From Actinopolyspora alba (lineage in GTDB: Bacteria > Actinomycetota > Actinomycetes > Mycobacteriales > Pseudonocardiaceae): a DNA stretch of 64,000 nt. The notes under the pieces were generated by a model, which did not search any database, was not told the DNA's origin, and saw nothing but the letters and a program-made list of their open reading frames with translations. Position numbers and translations under genes: made by a program. The stretch lies in the NCBI RefSeq assembly GCF_900112765.1, contig NZ_FOMZ01000001.1:496001-560000 (forward strand), given 5' to 3'. Positions 44,113-55,305 of this stretch are shown piece by piece. The stretch's first letter is position 1. Each line of letters opens with the position of its first letter.

Positions 44113-44821
44113 CGCAGACGCCAGCCTCGGTGTTACGCGTTGACTTGAATCGAAGTTGCCCGGACACGCGCCAAGCGCGCTGATCCCGTGGTCACACTAC
44201 CGTTTCGGTGTAGCGCTCCGTACACCGAGTGGACCGGATGAGCAGCGAGTCACGACGGCGAAGCGAGCCCGGCGAACCGAGCCCGACATGGGCACGACCC
44301 GGCACCACGGGAGCAACATCGAACAGTTTTTCCTGGTCAACTGGCATATCACCACGGCGGAACCGTAGGGGTGGGCCCCGGAACGGCACTGTGGAACACC
44401 CCAGCGGGACGCTTCGTCGTGAAACGTCCCGGCCAAGTCACACCCCGAACGGGAGACCGTGATATCGGACACGGCTACCGCGACCGACGCGACGGCGGCC
44501 TCCGGATGCCACGCACCGGCGTAGGGATGACCGGGAACGGGCGACGAGACATCGCTCGCCGACCACGGCGGCCGAGGCGGTTCGCATCACCGCCTCAGTC
44601 GACCACGACCGGTGACCCGGCCGGACTCCGACGCAGCCGAACGAACTCCTCCGACGTGACCGCACGACCGTCTCGAGGACCGGCTCGGCGAGTTCGGGCA
44701 CCCCTCGAACGGGGTGACGAGAACCGCGCCGAACGGACCCGTAGCGAGCACGGTTCACCGACGGAACACCGAAGTCTTCTGGAGGCGGTCGAGCGCTCGG
44801 AAGTACCGATCGGATGCCGCT
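44113..44821. other. Gene-poor gap sigD - bldM-like
   Basis: 709 bases with no convincing open frame on either strand. The side next to sigD is AT-richer and may hold the sigD promoter. A gene (Rv3415c) occupies a nearby position in mycobacteria; none is seen here. Confidence 0.55.
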
Positions 44822-45418
44822 TCAAGCGACGAGGCCGCGTCGGAAACCGTGGGCGACCGCCTGCGCGCGGTCCCGGACTCCGAGCTTGCGGAACAGCCGC
44901 CGCGCGTGGGTCTTGACCGTGTCCTCGGAGAGGTAGAGCTCACGGCCGATCTGACCGTTGCTCTTGCCCTGCGCCATGCCGCGCAGCACTTGGAGTTCGC
45001 GATCGGTGAGCTGCACACCTGGATCGGACGGTTGCCGAGGGGCGGGAACCGAAGTACTCGCCAGGGTGTGCGCCAACGCGGCCACGAGTTCCGGCCTGGA
45101 GGCATCCCAACGGAGGTAACCACGTGCGCCACCCGCGATGGCGGCCGCGATACTTCCGGCGTCGTCCGGTGCGCCGAAGACGATCACGTTGGCCTGCGGA
45201 TGCGCGGAGACCAACCTGCGAGTGGCCTCAACACCGTTGGGCACCGCACGCTGGGTACCCACCAGAACAACGTCGACCGCCTGCCGGGCGAATCGGGAGA
45301 GCAGCTCGTCACCGTGTGCTACACAGTCGATTCGGCTCACACCCGGTACAGCCGACATCACACGGGTGAGCCCCTCCCGGACGCTCCGCCGGTCATCACA
45401 AATCAAGACCGTCGTCAC
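44822..45418 (-). CDS. bldM: BldM-like response regulator lacking the phospho-acceptor
   Basis: 198 residues. The LuxR HTH with LTDRELQVLRGMAQGKSNGQIG and ELYLSEDTVKTHARRLFRKLGVRDRAQAV, ending GFRRGLV, matches Streptomyces BldM, a regulator of aerial growth and sporulation. It lies close to a WhiD-like gene, as bldM does in Streptomyces. In the receiver, position 54, where the phosphorylated Asp should lie, is Gly (VVLVGTQRA). GTG at 45418 is chosen because GGAAGGGAG precedes it. BldM normally works as a dimer or with WhiI without normal phosphorylation, so the loss is consistent with the family. Confidence 0.88.
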   Translation of the reverse strand: MTTVLICDDRRSVREGLTRVMSAVPGVSRIDCVAHGDELLSRFARQAVDVVLVGTQRAVPNGVEATRRLVSAHPQANVIVFGAPDDAGSIAAAIAGGARGYLRWDASRPELVAALAHTLASTSVPAPRQPSDPGVQLTDRELQVLRGMAQGKSNGQIGRELYLSEDTVKTHARRLFRKLGVRDRAQAVAHGFRRGLVA

Positions 45419-45709
45419 GGGAACTCCCTTCCTACAGGCGAGTGAACGTTCCACCTCCTTCATCGGAAACATTCGGACAGAGCTTGACCCGCGCGTCGCG
45501 CCGATCAACCACTTTCGAGTGATAAACACGCCGGGTACGTCTCACCGGAACGGAGCATTCAAACCGTAAGAGTTTCACCCGTTCCGGGGTATATTCCGCG
45601 ACGCGCCCACTACCTGCGATATTCACTCGAACGTACTCAACAAAAAGTCCCATTTGGACAGTCGAGACCGCGTGGCCGCAACACGAGGATCATTACGTGA
45701 TCTATGTCA

Positions 45710-46978
45710 CTATTGACTCTCCCCGAAGTCCCGCACCAGTTCGTCGAGCCGTCGCAACGCCCCCTCCCAGGAACCGAGGTGCTCCACCTGTTCGGGCAAC
45801 GCCTCGGGCGACCAACCGCCACCCGCCACGAAGACGCGAACCCGCTGGCGCGGTTTGGGCAGCCCCGTGACCAGCCGGGGATCGGCGAAAGCCGAGTACT
45901 CGGACCAGACGAGCACCGCGGCGGGCGCCGTCCGCCGAATGGCGACCTCCAGCCCCTCCCTGGGCAGTGCGGCGGCGAACAGTCGGTGTCCGATACCCGC
46001 ACGGGCCAACGCGGCCGCGAGCGCCAACAGCTCCACGGACTGCTGCTCACCGACCGCCGGCGCGAGCAGCACCGGACGCGGAGTCTGCGGCTCGGGGGCA
46101 TCGGCGATCACCGAACGCAACGCGGTGACCGCCGAGTCCTCCAGCAACTTCGGCATCTCCGAACCACTGCCGGTGCGCTCACGCAGTTCGGAGAGAGCAC
46201 CCAGCACCGGCCACAGCACCTCGCACAGCGTCGCTCGGACCCCGTCCTGCTCCGCGCTGCGGCGCAGGATGCGCTGCGCGGCGAACGCGTCCAGCGCCAG
46301 CACGGCCCGACCGAGCCCGCGGGCGTTCGGGCTCGCCCCGCCGAGCCGCAGTCCCCGCCCACCGGTGTTGGCCGTGTCGATCCGCTCGGCGTTCGGCGCC
46401 CCGTCGTCGCCGAGCACACCGCTCAGCAGCACCGAGCCGTCCTCGTTCACCTCGGCCACGGCACGTGACTCGGACTCCGGCCTCGAGTCGTCACGGGAGG
46501 AATCGGCCACCGGGAACCGGGCCTCGCCGCCGGCGCCCATCGCCGCCGTGGCACCACCGTGCCGCACGGCGGACGCGTGCGCGTAGCGGGCCGCCTCCGC
46601 GGGGGAAGCCCCCCGGAGCAGGGCGTGCTGCATCAGCTCCAGCCGGGCGATGTCCTCCGGCCCGTAACGACGGTGCCGTCCGGAGGAGTGCTCGGTGGGC
46701 CCGAGCCCGTACCGACGATCCCAGGTCCGCAACGTAGCGGGAGCGATTCCCAGCCTGCGCGCGACGGCCGCGACCGACAACTTCGGGGTGACGGGAACAT
46801 CGAGCGTCTCCCCCTCGTCGGACTCGCACTCGTCACCCGCTGAGCCGTTCGCGGTGGCGGACAGAGCTCCACATCCGGCCGATTCGGCGTTCACAGCCGA
46901 CCACCTCGTCACCTCGACCACATCATCATCGGACATGTTCGTGGTAGCGCACGTGTCGAGGCAACCCGGCATGGTCAT
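45710..46978 (-). CDS. MerR-type regulator with degenerate B12-binding fold
   Basis: 422 residues as drawn. The MerR HTH is at about 65-135 (KLSVAAVARRLGIAPATLRTWDRRYGLGPTEHSSGRHRRYGPEDI). A Ser/Asp/Glu linker leads to a helical bundle and a Rossmann-like C-terminal domain (PVLLAPAVGEQQSVELLAL onward) of CarH/LitR type. The B12 motif of relatives reads GEQH; here it is GEQQ, so cobalamin ligation by His is not expected. ATG at 46978 has GGAG ten bases before it; ATG at 46936 and TTG at 47017 are alternatives. It is divergent from the whiB gene and a candidate regulator of it. Confidence 0.8.
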   Translation of the reverse strand: MTMPGCLDTCATTNMSDDDVVEVTRWSAVNAESAGCGALSATANGSAGDECESDEGETLDVPVTPKLSVAAVARRLGIAPATLRTWDRRYGLGPTEHSSGRHRRYGPEDIARLELMQHALLRGASPAEAARYAHASAVRHGGATAAMGAGGEARFPVADSSRDDSRPESESRAVAEVNEDGSVLLSGVLGDDGAPNAERIDTANTGGRGLRLGGASPNARGLGRAVLALDAFAAQRILRRSAEQDGVRATLCEVLWPVLGALSELRERTGSGSEMPKLLEDSAVTALRSVIADAPEPQTPRPVLLAPAVGEQQSVELLALAAALARAGIGHRLFAAALPREGLEVAIRRTAPAAVLVWSEYSAFADPRLVTGLPKPRQRVRVFVAGGGWSPEALPEQVEHLGSWEGALRRLDELVRDFGESQ

Positions 46979-47121
46979 CGCAATGTCACTCCAACGTGAA
47001 CCACCTTTACCAGCCAAAAGGGTTGAACAAGCTTTGACTCGGTTTTACTGTGATCCGTGCGAGGCTGCGGTAACACACCGTGGCAGGGAGGGGACCCACC
47101 GAATTGGAGGTGGTCGTCGCA

Positions 47122-47424
47122 ATGGCGGACACACGACGTCTTCCCGGGCCGAACGCCGATATCTGGGATTGGCAGATACAGGGCCTGTGCCGGGGGATGG
47201 ACAGCGCGTACTTCTTTCACCCGGACGGAGAACGTGGCCCGGCCAGAGCCAGGCGGGAGGCCAAGGCCAAGGAAGTGTGCCACCGCTGTCCGGTTCTGGA
47301 GCAGTGCCGGAAACACGCACTGACCGTGCAGGAGCCCTACGGCATCTGGGGCGGGCTCTCGGAGTCGGAGCGTGAGGTAATGATCAAGAACAGTCGAAAG
47401 ACGGACGAACCGCTGGCGGTGTGA
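47122..47424 (+). CDS. WhiB3/WhiD-type iron-sulfur regulator
   Basis: 100 residues with four cluster-binding cysteines, Cys23, Cys53, Cys56 and Cys62 (GLCRG ... CHRCPVLEQC), the GIWGG turn (residues 74-78) and a basic tail for DNA binding. Its place between groEL1 and the sigD region is that of whiB3 in mycobacteria and of whiD near bldM in Streptomyces; the redox- and NO-sensitive [4Fe-4S] family acts in development and stress. The ATG follows GGAGG by 11 bases. Confidence 0.93.
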   Translation: MADTRRLPGPNADIWDWQIQGLCRGMDSAYFFHPDGERGPARARREAKAKEVCHRCPVLEQCRKHALTVQEPYGIWGGLSESEREVMIKNSRKTDEPLAV

Positions 47425-47896
47425 CGCACCGGCGGGGAACTCCCGGAAAGCGGTACACCGGGAAACGATTCGAACGAACCGACAGGTCCCGGGAGGAGCG
47501 GGGAAGGACATCACGATACCGGCCGGGCACCCGACTCCGAGGGCCACGAGTGACCGACCTCGGAACCCACGACAGAACTCGCGCTCGTGCGGACGGAGGA
47601 CCCGGGCACCACGTGGATCGGCCGCCCCGAGGTGTTGGGCGGCCCAACGCGATGTCGGGCTGCCCCGAACGGCGAGGTGGAGCGGTCGTATCGCACGGCG
47701 ACCGCACACCGATGCCGTACTCGGCCGACGAACCGGGTACGGAGCGGGGCTCCGGTTCGCACGGGACCGGAACCGGAGCACAGCGGCATCGGCTCGTCCG
47801 ATGCCGTCGAGCCCGTGTCGCGGCGAGTGGGGAGACCGCCGACGTGTCGGAGTCAACGGGGGGAACACGGCGACGGCTCGCGGGGTCGCGACACGA
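47425..47896. other. Spacer whiB - groEL1
   Basis: About 470 bases before the groEL1 hairpin. No gene is supported on either strand and no other structure stands out. Confidence 0.5.
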
Positions 47897-47930
47897 AATC
47901 GGGGCGGCACCGTCCGGTGCCGCCCCGATT
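47897..47930 (-). terminator. Strong hairpin after groEL1
   Basis: A perfect 16-bp stem (47897-47912 with 47915-47930) with a tiny loop lies 47 bases past the groEL1 stop; it is followed by TTTCG on the minus strand. Confidence 0.85.
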
Positions 47931-47976
47931 CCAACGGCGGTGGCCTCACCCACCGGCGAGGCCGTGCCGGTGAGCG

Positions 47977-49587
<1,611 letters not shown>

Positions 49588-49824
49588 TCAACAGCCCTTC
49601 AGCGTGCGTGCCGGGATGTCTTTGTTCGCCGAACGGGCGCGCAGTCGTGTACGAGCGCGCGGCCGTTCCCGCGGCCGCCTGCCTGCGTTCGGCGAGACAG
49701 CGCTCGCAGGCGAACCGCCCCGGAAGTCCGCGTCGGGGACCGCCGGGGCGGTTTATCGCCCACGGGGACGTTCTTGTCCCCAGTCGGTTGACGAGATTCA
49801 CTCGCCAGCGGGACGAGTCAGTCG

Positions 49825-50115
49825 TCAGTTGACGACGGCCAGCACGTCGCGGGCGGAGAGCACCAGGTACTCCTCGCCGTTGTACTTGACCTCGGTCCCG
49901 CCGTACTTGGAGTAGATGACGACGTCGCCTTCGTTGACGTCGAGCGGGATGCGGTTGCCCTTGTCGTCCACACGACCGGGACCGACAGCGAGGACCTTGC
50001 CCTCCTGCGGCTTTTCCTTTGCCGTGTCCGGGATCACGATGCCGGACGCCGTCGTCGTCTCGGCCTCACTTGCCTGGACAACAAGCTTGTCCTCAAGCGG
50101 CTTGATGCTCGCCAC
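49825..50115 (-). CDS. groES: Co-chaperonin GroES
   Basis: 96 residues, matching family length: [29 protein letters not shown] with the mobile loop, [16 protein letters not shown] and [22 protein letters not shown] at 50115 follows GGAGG; the frame extends further upstream but is not conserved. It shares an operon with groEL1, which starts 240 bases beyond, and is under a CIRCE operator. Confidence 0.95.
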   Translation of the reverse strand: MASIKPLEDKLVVQASEAETTTASGIVIPDTAKEKPQEGKVLAVGPGRVDDKGNRIPLDVNEGDVVIYSKYGGTEVKYNGEEYLVLSARDVLAVVN

Positions 50116-50219
50116 GGTGTGACCTCCGCCTTCTGGGGTCTTCGAAGCGTTGGCTGGATTCCTGACGGCTCCGTGACTCCCCGCCGTCGCGGGTGCCGGG
50201 GCGCTCCGGCGCCGTTCGT

Positions 50220-50246
50220 CTAGCACTCTACCGGGACGAGTGCCAA
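50220..50246 (-). promoter_or_regulatory. CIRCE operator (HrcA site)
   Basis: TAGCACTC-9-GAGTGC dyad (50221-50246) close to the consensus TTAGCACTC-N9-GAGTGCTAA, about 105-130 bases before the groES start. It marks heat-shock control of groES-groEL1 by the HrcA repressor. Confidence 0.92.
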
Positions 50247-50432
50247 CCTTCAACACGACCCTGCCGAAAACCCCGCATCCTCCGCTCGACACACCCCGAA
50301 CGAGCGTCTCACCCGGATACCGGTCGACATCGACTCACGCGCCGTTCAGGCTTTGCTGGCGAAATATACGAATAAAGCTCACTTTTGTGCGGCACGCTCT
50401 CCCGGCACGAAGCCGTTCGACGAGAGGACCAC

Positions 50433-52010
50433 ATGAACTCACCGGCCGGACCCCCGAACTGGAATCGTCGGAAACTGCTGCTCGCGTCGGCCACCGCGGC
50501 CACGACGCTGGGGCTGGGAAGCGGTGCGGCAACGGCCCGCACGAGCGCTGCCCGGAACCGCGGCGACCCCTTCACCCTCGGCATCGCCTCCGGGGACCCC
50601 GACCCGCAGGGCTTCGTGCTGTGGACCCGACTCGCCCACGACCCCCTCGCCGACGACGGACGCGGCGGGATGCCCGACCGGACGATCGATGTGGACTGGG
50701 AGCTCGCCGAGGACGAACGATTTCACCGCATCGTGCGACGCGGTACCGCGCGTGCCATGCCGGAGTGGGGACACTCGGTCCACGTGGAACTCGACGGACT
50801 GCGCCCGGGGCGGGAGTACTTCTACCGGTTCCGCACCGGCGGACACCTGACTCCCACCGGCCGCACCCGCACCGCACCGGCCGCCGGTTCGCTGAGCCGA
50901 CCGCTGACCGTGTGCACCGCCTCCTGCGCCGCTTGGGAACACGGCTACTTCACCGCCTACCGCAGGATCGCCGAGGACGAACCGGACCTGGTGCTGCACC
51001 TGGGAGACTACATCTACGAGCTGGGACACCTGCAGTATCCGCTGCTCTCCGGAATAGCCCGCTCGGTCACCGGATTCCAGGCCGACAACCTGGCCGAGTA
51101 CCGCAGGCGCTACGCCGAGTACAAGACCGATCCGGACCTGCGACTGGCGCACCGGACGGCGCCGTGGGTGGTGATCTGGGACGACCACGAACTGGACAAC
51201 AACTGGGCGGGCGACGACCCGGAACTGCCCCAACCGGATTTCGACCGACGTCGGGCCGAGTCCTTCCGGGCCTACTACGAGAACATGCCGCTGCGCGCGA
51301 GCAACCGCCCCCAGGGCACGGACATGCGGCTCTACCGGCGCATCCGGTGGGGCGGCCTCGCCAACTTCCACATGCTCGACACCAGGCAGTACCGCGACGA
51401 CCAGGCGTGCGGCGGACTGGTCGGACCCTGCGGCACCGAGTCCGATCCGGAACGCAGCATCACCGGTGAGCGGCAGGAGAAGTGGCTGCTCGACGGACTG
51501 CGCGACTCCCGAGCCAGGTGGGACCTGCTGGGACAGCAGGTGATGTTCGCCCACCACGACACGCTGGACGGCCCGCTGACCATGACCAATATGGACACCT
51601 GGGACGGCTACACCGCCTCACGCCGTCGGATCACCGAGGGCTGGCTGGCGGCAGGCGTGCGCAATCCGGTGGTACTGACCGGCGACATCCACGAGCACTA
51701 CGCGGCCGACCTGAAGCGCGACTACTCGGATCCCGATTCGCCGGTGGTCGGTTCGGAACTGGTCACCACCTCGGTCGCCTCGGGCGGCGACGCCGAGGAC
51801 GACGAGTTCACCGGTGATCCGGACAACCCGCACATCCGGTTCCACAGCGGGATGCGCGGTTACCTGCGCACCAGGATCGACGCCGAACGGCTGCGGGCGG
51901 ACTTCCGGGTGCTGCCCTACGTCTCGCGACGCGGCGCCGATGCCTCGACCAAGGCGTCCTTCGAGATAACCGACGGTGTGGCCGGACCACGCGAGATCAC
52001 ACCGAGTTGA
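50433..52010 (+). CDS. phoD: Tat-exported PhoD-type phosphatase/phosphodiesterase
   Basis: 525 residues. A twin-Arg signal (NRRKLLLAS near residue 12) leads to the PhoD fold: an N-terminal Fn3-like domain (FTLGIASGDPDPQGFVLWTRLA, DGLRPGREYFYRFR), then the metal centre (LHLGDYIYELG, VVIWDDHELDNNWAG, VLTGDIHEHYAAD) with the Cys of CTASCAAWEHGYF as an iron ligand. Family enzymes release phosphate from mono- and diesters outside the cell, using Fe3+ and Ca2+. ATG at 50433 follows GAGAGGA. It is not present at this spot in mycobacteria and has a close tandem paralog. Confidence 0.93.
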   Translation: MNSPAGPPNWNRRKLLLASATAATTLGLGSGAATARTSAARNRGDPFTLGIASGDPDPQGFVLWTRLAHDPLADDGRGGMPDRTIDVDWELAEDERFHRIVRRGTARAMPEWGHSVHVELDGLRPGREYFYRFRTGGHLTPTGRTRTAPAAGSLSRPLTVCTASCAAWEHGYFTAYRRIAEDEPDLVLHLGDYIYELGHLQYPLLSGIARSVTGFQADNLAEYRRRYAEYKTDPDLRLAHRTAPWVVIWDDHELDNNWAGDDPELPQPDFDRRRAESFRAYYENMPLRASNRPQGTDMRLYRRIRWGGLANFHMLDTRQYRDDQACGGLVGPCGTESDPERSITGERQEKWLLDGLRDSRARWDLLGQQVMFAHHDTLDGPLTMTNMDTWDGYTASRRRITEGWLAAGVRNPVVLTGDIHEHYAADLKRDYSDPDSPVVGSELVTTSVASGGDAEDDEFTGDPDNPHIRFHSGMRGYLRTRIDAERLRADFRVLPYVSRRGADASTKASFEITDGVAGPREITPS

Positions 52011-52691
52011 GCGAGATCCGCTGTCGGGGTGGCGCCGCACGGAGCGTGGCTCGATCGACTGTACACATAGTAGGCATCCGGTCACCCGCCCGGCGGTTGC
52101 GAGGTACGAAGTGGATCCCGGTCAACCAGATCGACATGAGAGAGATGCCATCGAAGGGGTGGGTGCGTACACCGTGATCGACTGTGTGCTCTAGGTTGCC
52201 GGGTATGCCAGCACCGAGCAGGCCGACGAACCAGCCCTGGAAACGTCGTCCCCGCCCGTCCCGGCCACCCGGACCACTCGCCCCACCCCGACGCCCCACG
52301 AACCGACGTAACTGAAGCGATTTCCCGGCCGCTCCGCGACCGGGCAACACTTCGGCGATTCCCACCGAAGAGCACGGGCGACAGTTCCCCGAAAAAGCTT
52401 CCTCGAAAGATTTCACGCTCCACAGCGGAGTTCCGGAGCGAAAACCCGCGCCCGACTCCCTCGGCCCGGGCGGCGAGTTCCACGCCCGGCCGACCGGATT
52501 CCCCGTTCCACCCCGAGCGGCCACAGCGCTCCCATCCGACGAGAACCCGGTTGAAGTGCGAAGAACCGGAGTGTAGGGATCTCGTGGCCGAGAGTTCACC
52601 CGATTCCAACCGAACGCGGGTGGCTCGGACGACGATCACGGGCGATGGTGGTTCCCCGGATAGTCCTCGAACAACTGTCTGGAGGAGCGGG
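52011..52691. other. Spacer between the phoD paralogs
   Basis: 681 bases without a supported gene. Two copies of GATCGACTGT (52053-52062, 52176-52185) are each followed by a TAG-rich promoter-like stretch and may be duplicated control elements. No PHO box was clearly recognised. Confidence 0.45.
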
Positions 52692-54281
52692 ATGTCCGAC
52701 TCCACTACGTCCGGCCCCGACAACTCGGTCGGCCGCCGTTCGGTACTGCTGGGAGGGGCGGCCGCGGTCGGCGGTGCCGCGCTGGCGAGCACGGTCGCGG
52801 GATCCGCCTACGCCGACGGCCGGGGTCTGCCCGGTGCCGGTGTCGGCAGGCTGCGCGACCCCTTCAGCCTCGGAGTGGCTTCCGGGGATCCACTGCCGAC
52901 CGGTGTCGTGCTGTGGACCCGGCTGGCTCCGGAGCCGACCGCGGCGGACGGCAGGGGCGGGATGCCGAACCGTCCCTACCCCGTGCGGTGGGAGATCGCC
53001 GAGGACGAGCGGTTCGCTCGACCGGTGCGGCGCGGCTGGGAATGGGCCAGGCCGGAGGAGGCCCACAGCGTCCACGTGGAGGTCGACGGGCTGCGTCCCG
53101 GCGCCGAGTACTTCTACCGCTTCCGGGTGGGCAACGACGTCTCACCGGCCGGGCGTACTCGCACCGCACCCCCGCCCGGGCACATGGGCGACCTGACGCT
53201 GTGCTTCGCGTCCTGTTCGCACTTCGGTGACGGTTACTTCACCGCCTACCGCAGGATGGCCGAGGACGAGCCGGGATTGATCCTGCACCTGGGCGACTAC
53301 CAGTACGAGTACCCCGCTTCGGATCACGACGTGCGGAAGGTGCTCGGTCCGGAGACCCGCACGCTGGCCAACTACCGGCAGCGGCACGCGCAGTACAAGA
53401 CCGACGAGGATCTGCAACTGGCCCACTCGGTGGCGCCCTGGCTGGTGGTCTGGGACGACCACGAGACCGAGAACAACTGGGCCGACGAGGTGCCGGAACA
53501 ACCGGACCCCGATTTCCTCGATCGGCGCGCGGCGGCGTTCCAGGCCTACTACGAGAACATGCCGCTGCGGCGGAGCTCCCGGCCGAGGGGGATCGACATG
53601 CGGCTCTACCGGCGCATCCGGTGGGGCGGCCTCGCCAACTTCCACATGCTCGACACCAGGCAGTACCGCGACGACCAGGCCTGTGGTGACGGGTACGGCA
53701 TCGGTTGCGAAGACCGCTTCGACCCGAACCGGAGCATCACCGGCGAGCAGCAGGAACGCTGGATCATGAACGGTTTCCGGAACACCCGGGCGCGCTGGGA
53801 CGTGCTGGGGCAACAGGTGTTCTTCTCCAAGTTGGACCTCGACAGCGGCCCCGGCGAGGGATACAACATGGACGCCTGGGACGGCTACGTCGCCAATCGG
53901 GACCGGATCGCGCACGGGATGGCAAACAGCAACGTGCGCAACGGTGTGGTGTTCACCGGCGACGTGCACCGGCACTGGGCCGCCGAGATCCGTGACTCGC
54001 ACGACCACCCCGACTCACCGCCCGCGGGCACCGAGTTCATCACCACCTCGGTCACCAGCGGCGGTGACGGCAGCGAGGACGCTCAGCAGGGCGTGCTCGA
54101 CGACAACCCGCACGTGAAGTTCTACAAGGACCGGCGTGGCTACGTCCGCACCAGGTTCAGCGCGGACGAGCTGCGGGTGGACTACCGCACGCTGGACTAC
54201 GTCACCGAACGGGGCGCCCCGGCGAAGACAGCGGCCACCTTCGTGGTCGACGACGGGGAGCCGAAGCTGCACCGGAAGTGA
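52692..54281 (+). CDS. phoD: Second Tat-exported PhoD-type phosphatase
   Basis: 529 residues, same domain plan as the upstream gene: Tat signal (GRRSVLLGGAA near residue 15), Fn3-like domain (FSLGVASGDPLPTGVVLWTRLA), metal-centre motifs LHLGDYQYEYP, VVWDDHETENNWAD and VVFTGDVHRHWAAE, and Cys ligand in FASCSHFGDGYF. An 86-base stretch (53595-53680) is identical to bases 51321-51406 of the first gene, including third codon positions. GGAGGAG immediately precedes the ATG at 52692. It is a duplicated enzyme under separate control, probably for phosphate scavenging. Confidence 0.93.
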   Translation: MSDSTTSGPDNSVGRRSVLLGGAAAVGGAALASTVAGSAYADGRGLPGAGVGRLRDPFSLGVASGDPLPTGVVLWTRLAPEPTAADGRGGMPNRPYPVRWEIAEDERFARPVRRGWEWARPEEAHSVHVEVDGLRPGAEYFYRFRVGNDVSPAGRTRTAPPPGHMGDLTLCFASCSHFGDGYFTAYRRMAEDEPGLILHLGDYQYEYPASDHDVRKVLGPETRTLANYRQRHAQYKTDEDLQLAHSVAPWLVVWDDHETENNWADEVPEQPDPDFLDRRAAAFQAYYENMPLRRSSRPRGIDMRLYRRIRWGGLANFHMLDTRQYRDDQACGDGYGIGCEDRFDPNRSITGEQQERWIMNGFRNTRARWDVLGQQVFFSKLDLDSGPGEGYNMDAWDGYVANRDRIAHGMANSNVRNGVVFTGDVHRHWAAEIRDSHDHPDSPPAGTEFITTSVTSGGDGSEDAQQGVLDDNPHVKFYKDRRGYVRTRFSADELRVDYRTLDYVTERGAPAKTAATFVVDDGEPKLHRK

Positions 54282-54814
54282 TCCGTCCCCTGTAGCCACC
54301 CGAGCACTCGCGGAAGCGGTGAGTCCCCACCGTGGCACCCGGGACGCGTTCTTCGAGTTCGCGTCCCGGGCATTCGTTTCCGGCGATGTCGCCGCGCGCA
54401 GGAACTCGTACCGGGGTCCGTTCGAGTGTCTCCGCCCTCCTCCGCACCACGGACGATCGGGCTACTCCGAGACAGAGCTCCCGAACCGGCTTCCGCCGGG
54501 GAAACCGAGTGGATTCATCCTGCCGAAGAGACGATCGATCACACCACCACACTGTTCGAACTGCCACGAGAAAATATGATTTAAAATCATTCTCACTTTC
54601 ACAGAGAAAGCCGAAAAATATTAATATCCACAACGATGCCACACCAAGAAGAGGACTCACGCTCACCCTTCCGAGCGGCAAACGGAAATCATCATTGCCA
54701 ATCATCGGGAAAAACTGATCTACTTCAACACGACACACCGAACTGAGCGTAGAGGGGAAGCCGAACGAATACCGAAACACCGGGCCGCTCCACACCGATC
54801 AAAACCGAAGAACC
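54282..54814. other. AT-rich gap before the small secreted genes
   Basis: 533 bases; the part after about 54540 is clearly AT-richer than the rest of the window (runs such as AAAATATGATTTAAAATCAT). No gene is supported. It marks the left edge of DNA with different composition that carries three small secreted proteins. Confidence 0.6.
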
Positions 54815-55146
54815 ATGAAGAACATTATCGCCTGCTCCGCCATCGCAGTACTCACTTTTCTGCTCACCACGACTCCGTCGCTCCACACCCGGGAAGCTTC
54901 GGCATCTCCAGGAGAGAAAAATTCACAAGCCAAATGCACTAAACACACGATAATACGCGAGGAACCCGAGCAGAATTCACGACCGCTCGGAACTTGCCTC
55001 AGAAACCAACCCATAGAAGCCATATGCCTGGAGTTCGGACCCCCATGGAGGTCTGGATCTTCATGAGCACCACGGACAACCGGGACGGCTACGTGCCATC
55101 GGAGTCAGTAACGGCCGAGAACTGGGAGAACGTGCCCGAATGCTGA
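54815..55146 (+). pseudogene. Frameshifted small secreted SH3-like protein
   Basis: Signal peptide KNIIACSAIAVLTFLLTTT, then C-T-K-H-T-I-I-R-E matching the two following genes. The frame breaks within a run of five C at 55038-55042: the ATG-start frame ends at 55064-55066, while the +1 frame continues EVWIFMSTTDNRDGYV ... WENVPEC to the stop at 55144-55146, matching the C-terminus of its paralogs (LWIKM, GYVNADDV, DW). Relative to them it looks like a two-base insertion. It may be a dead copy, a phase-variable gene or a sequence error. Confidence 0.75.
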
Positions 55147-55305
55147 ACTATTTCCTGTTCGGACGACCGGCGTAACGATCCCACCCAGGGAACCGGACAA
55201 CACTCCGCAACCTCGTGCTCCAAGAGCACCCGGTAAAGACGCACCCGGTGGCTCCTGATCCCTCCGGGTGAAAAGTAAGTATCCAACACCGAAAGGATTA
55301 CCAAA

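Noticed and set aside
44371-44916. 181-codon plus-strand frame between sigD and bldM-like gene
   Set aside because: Arg-rich composition, no signal or domain and no ribosome-binding site; likely a chance frame.
51997-52599. 200-codon minus-strand frame between the phoD genes
   Set aside because: Low-complexity Gly/Arg/Ser content typical of chance frames; no support from neighbours.
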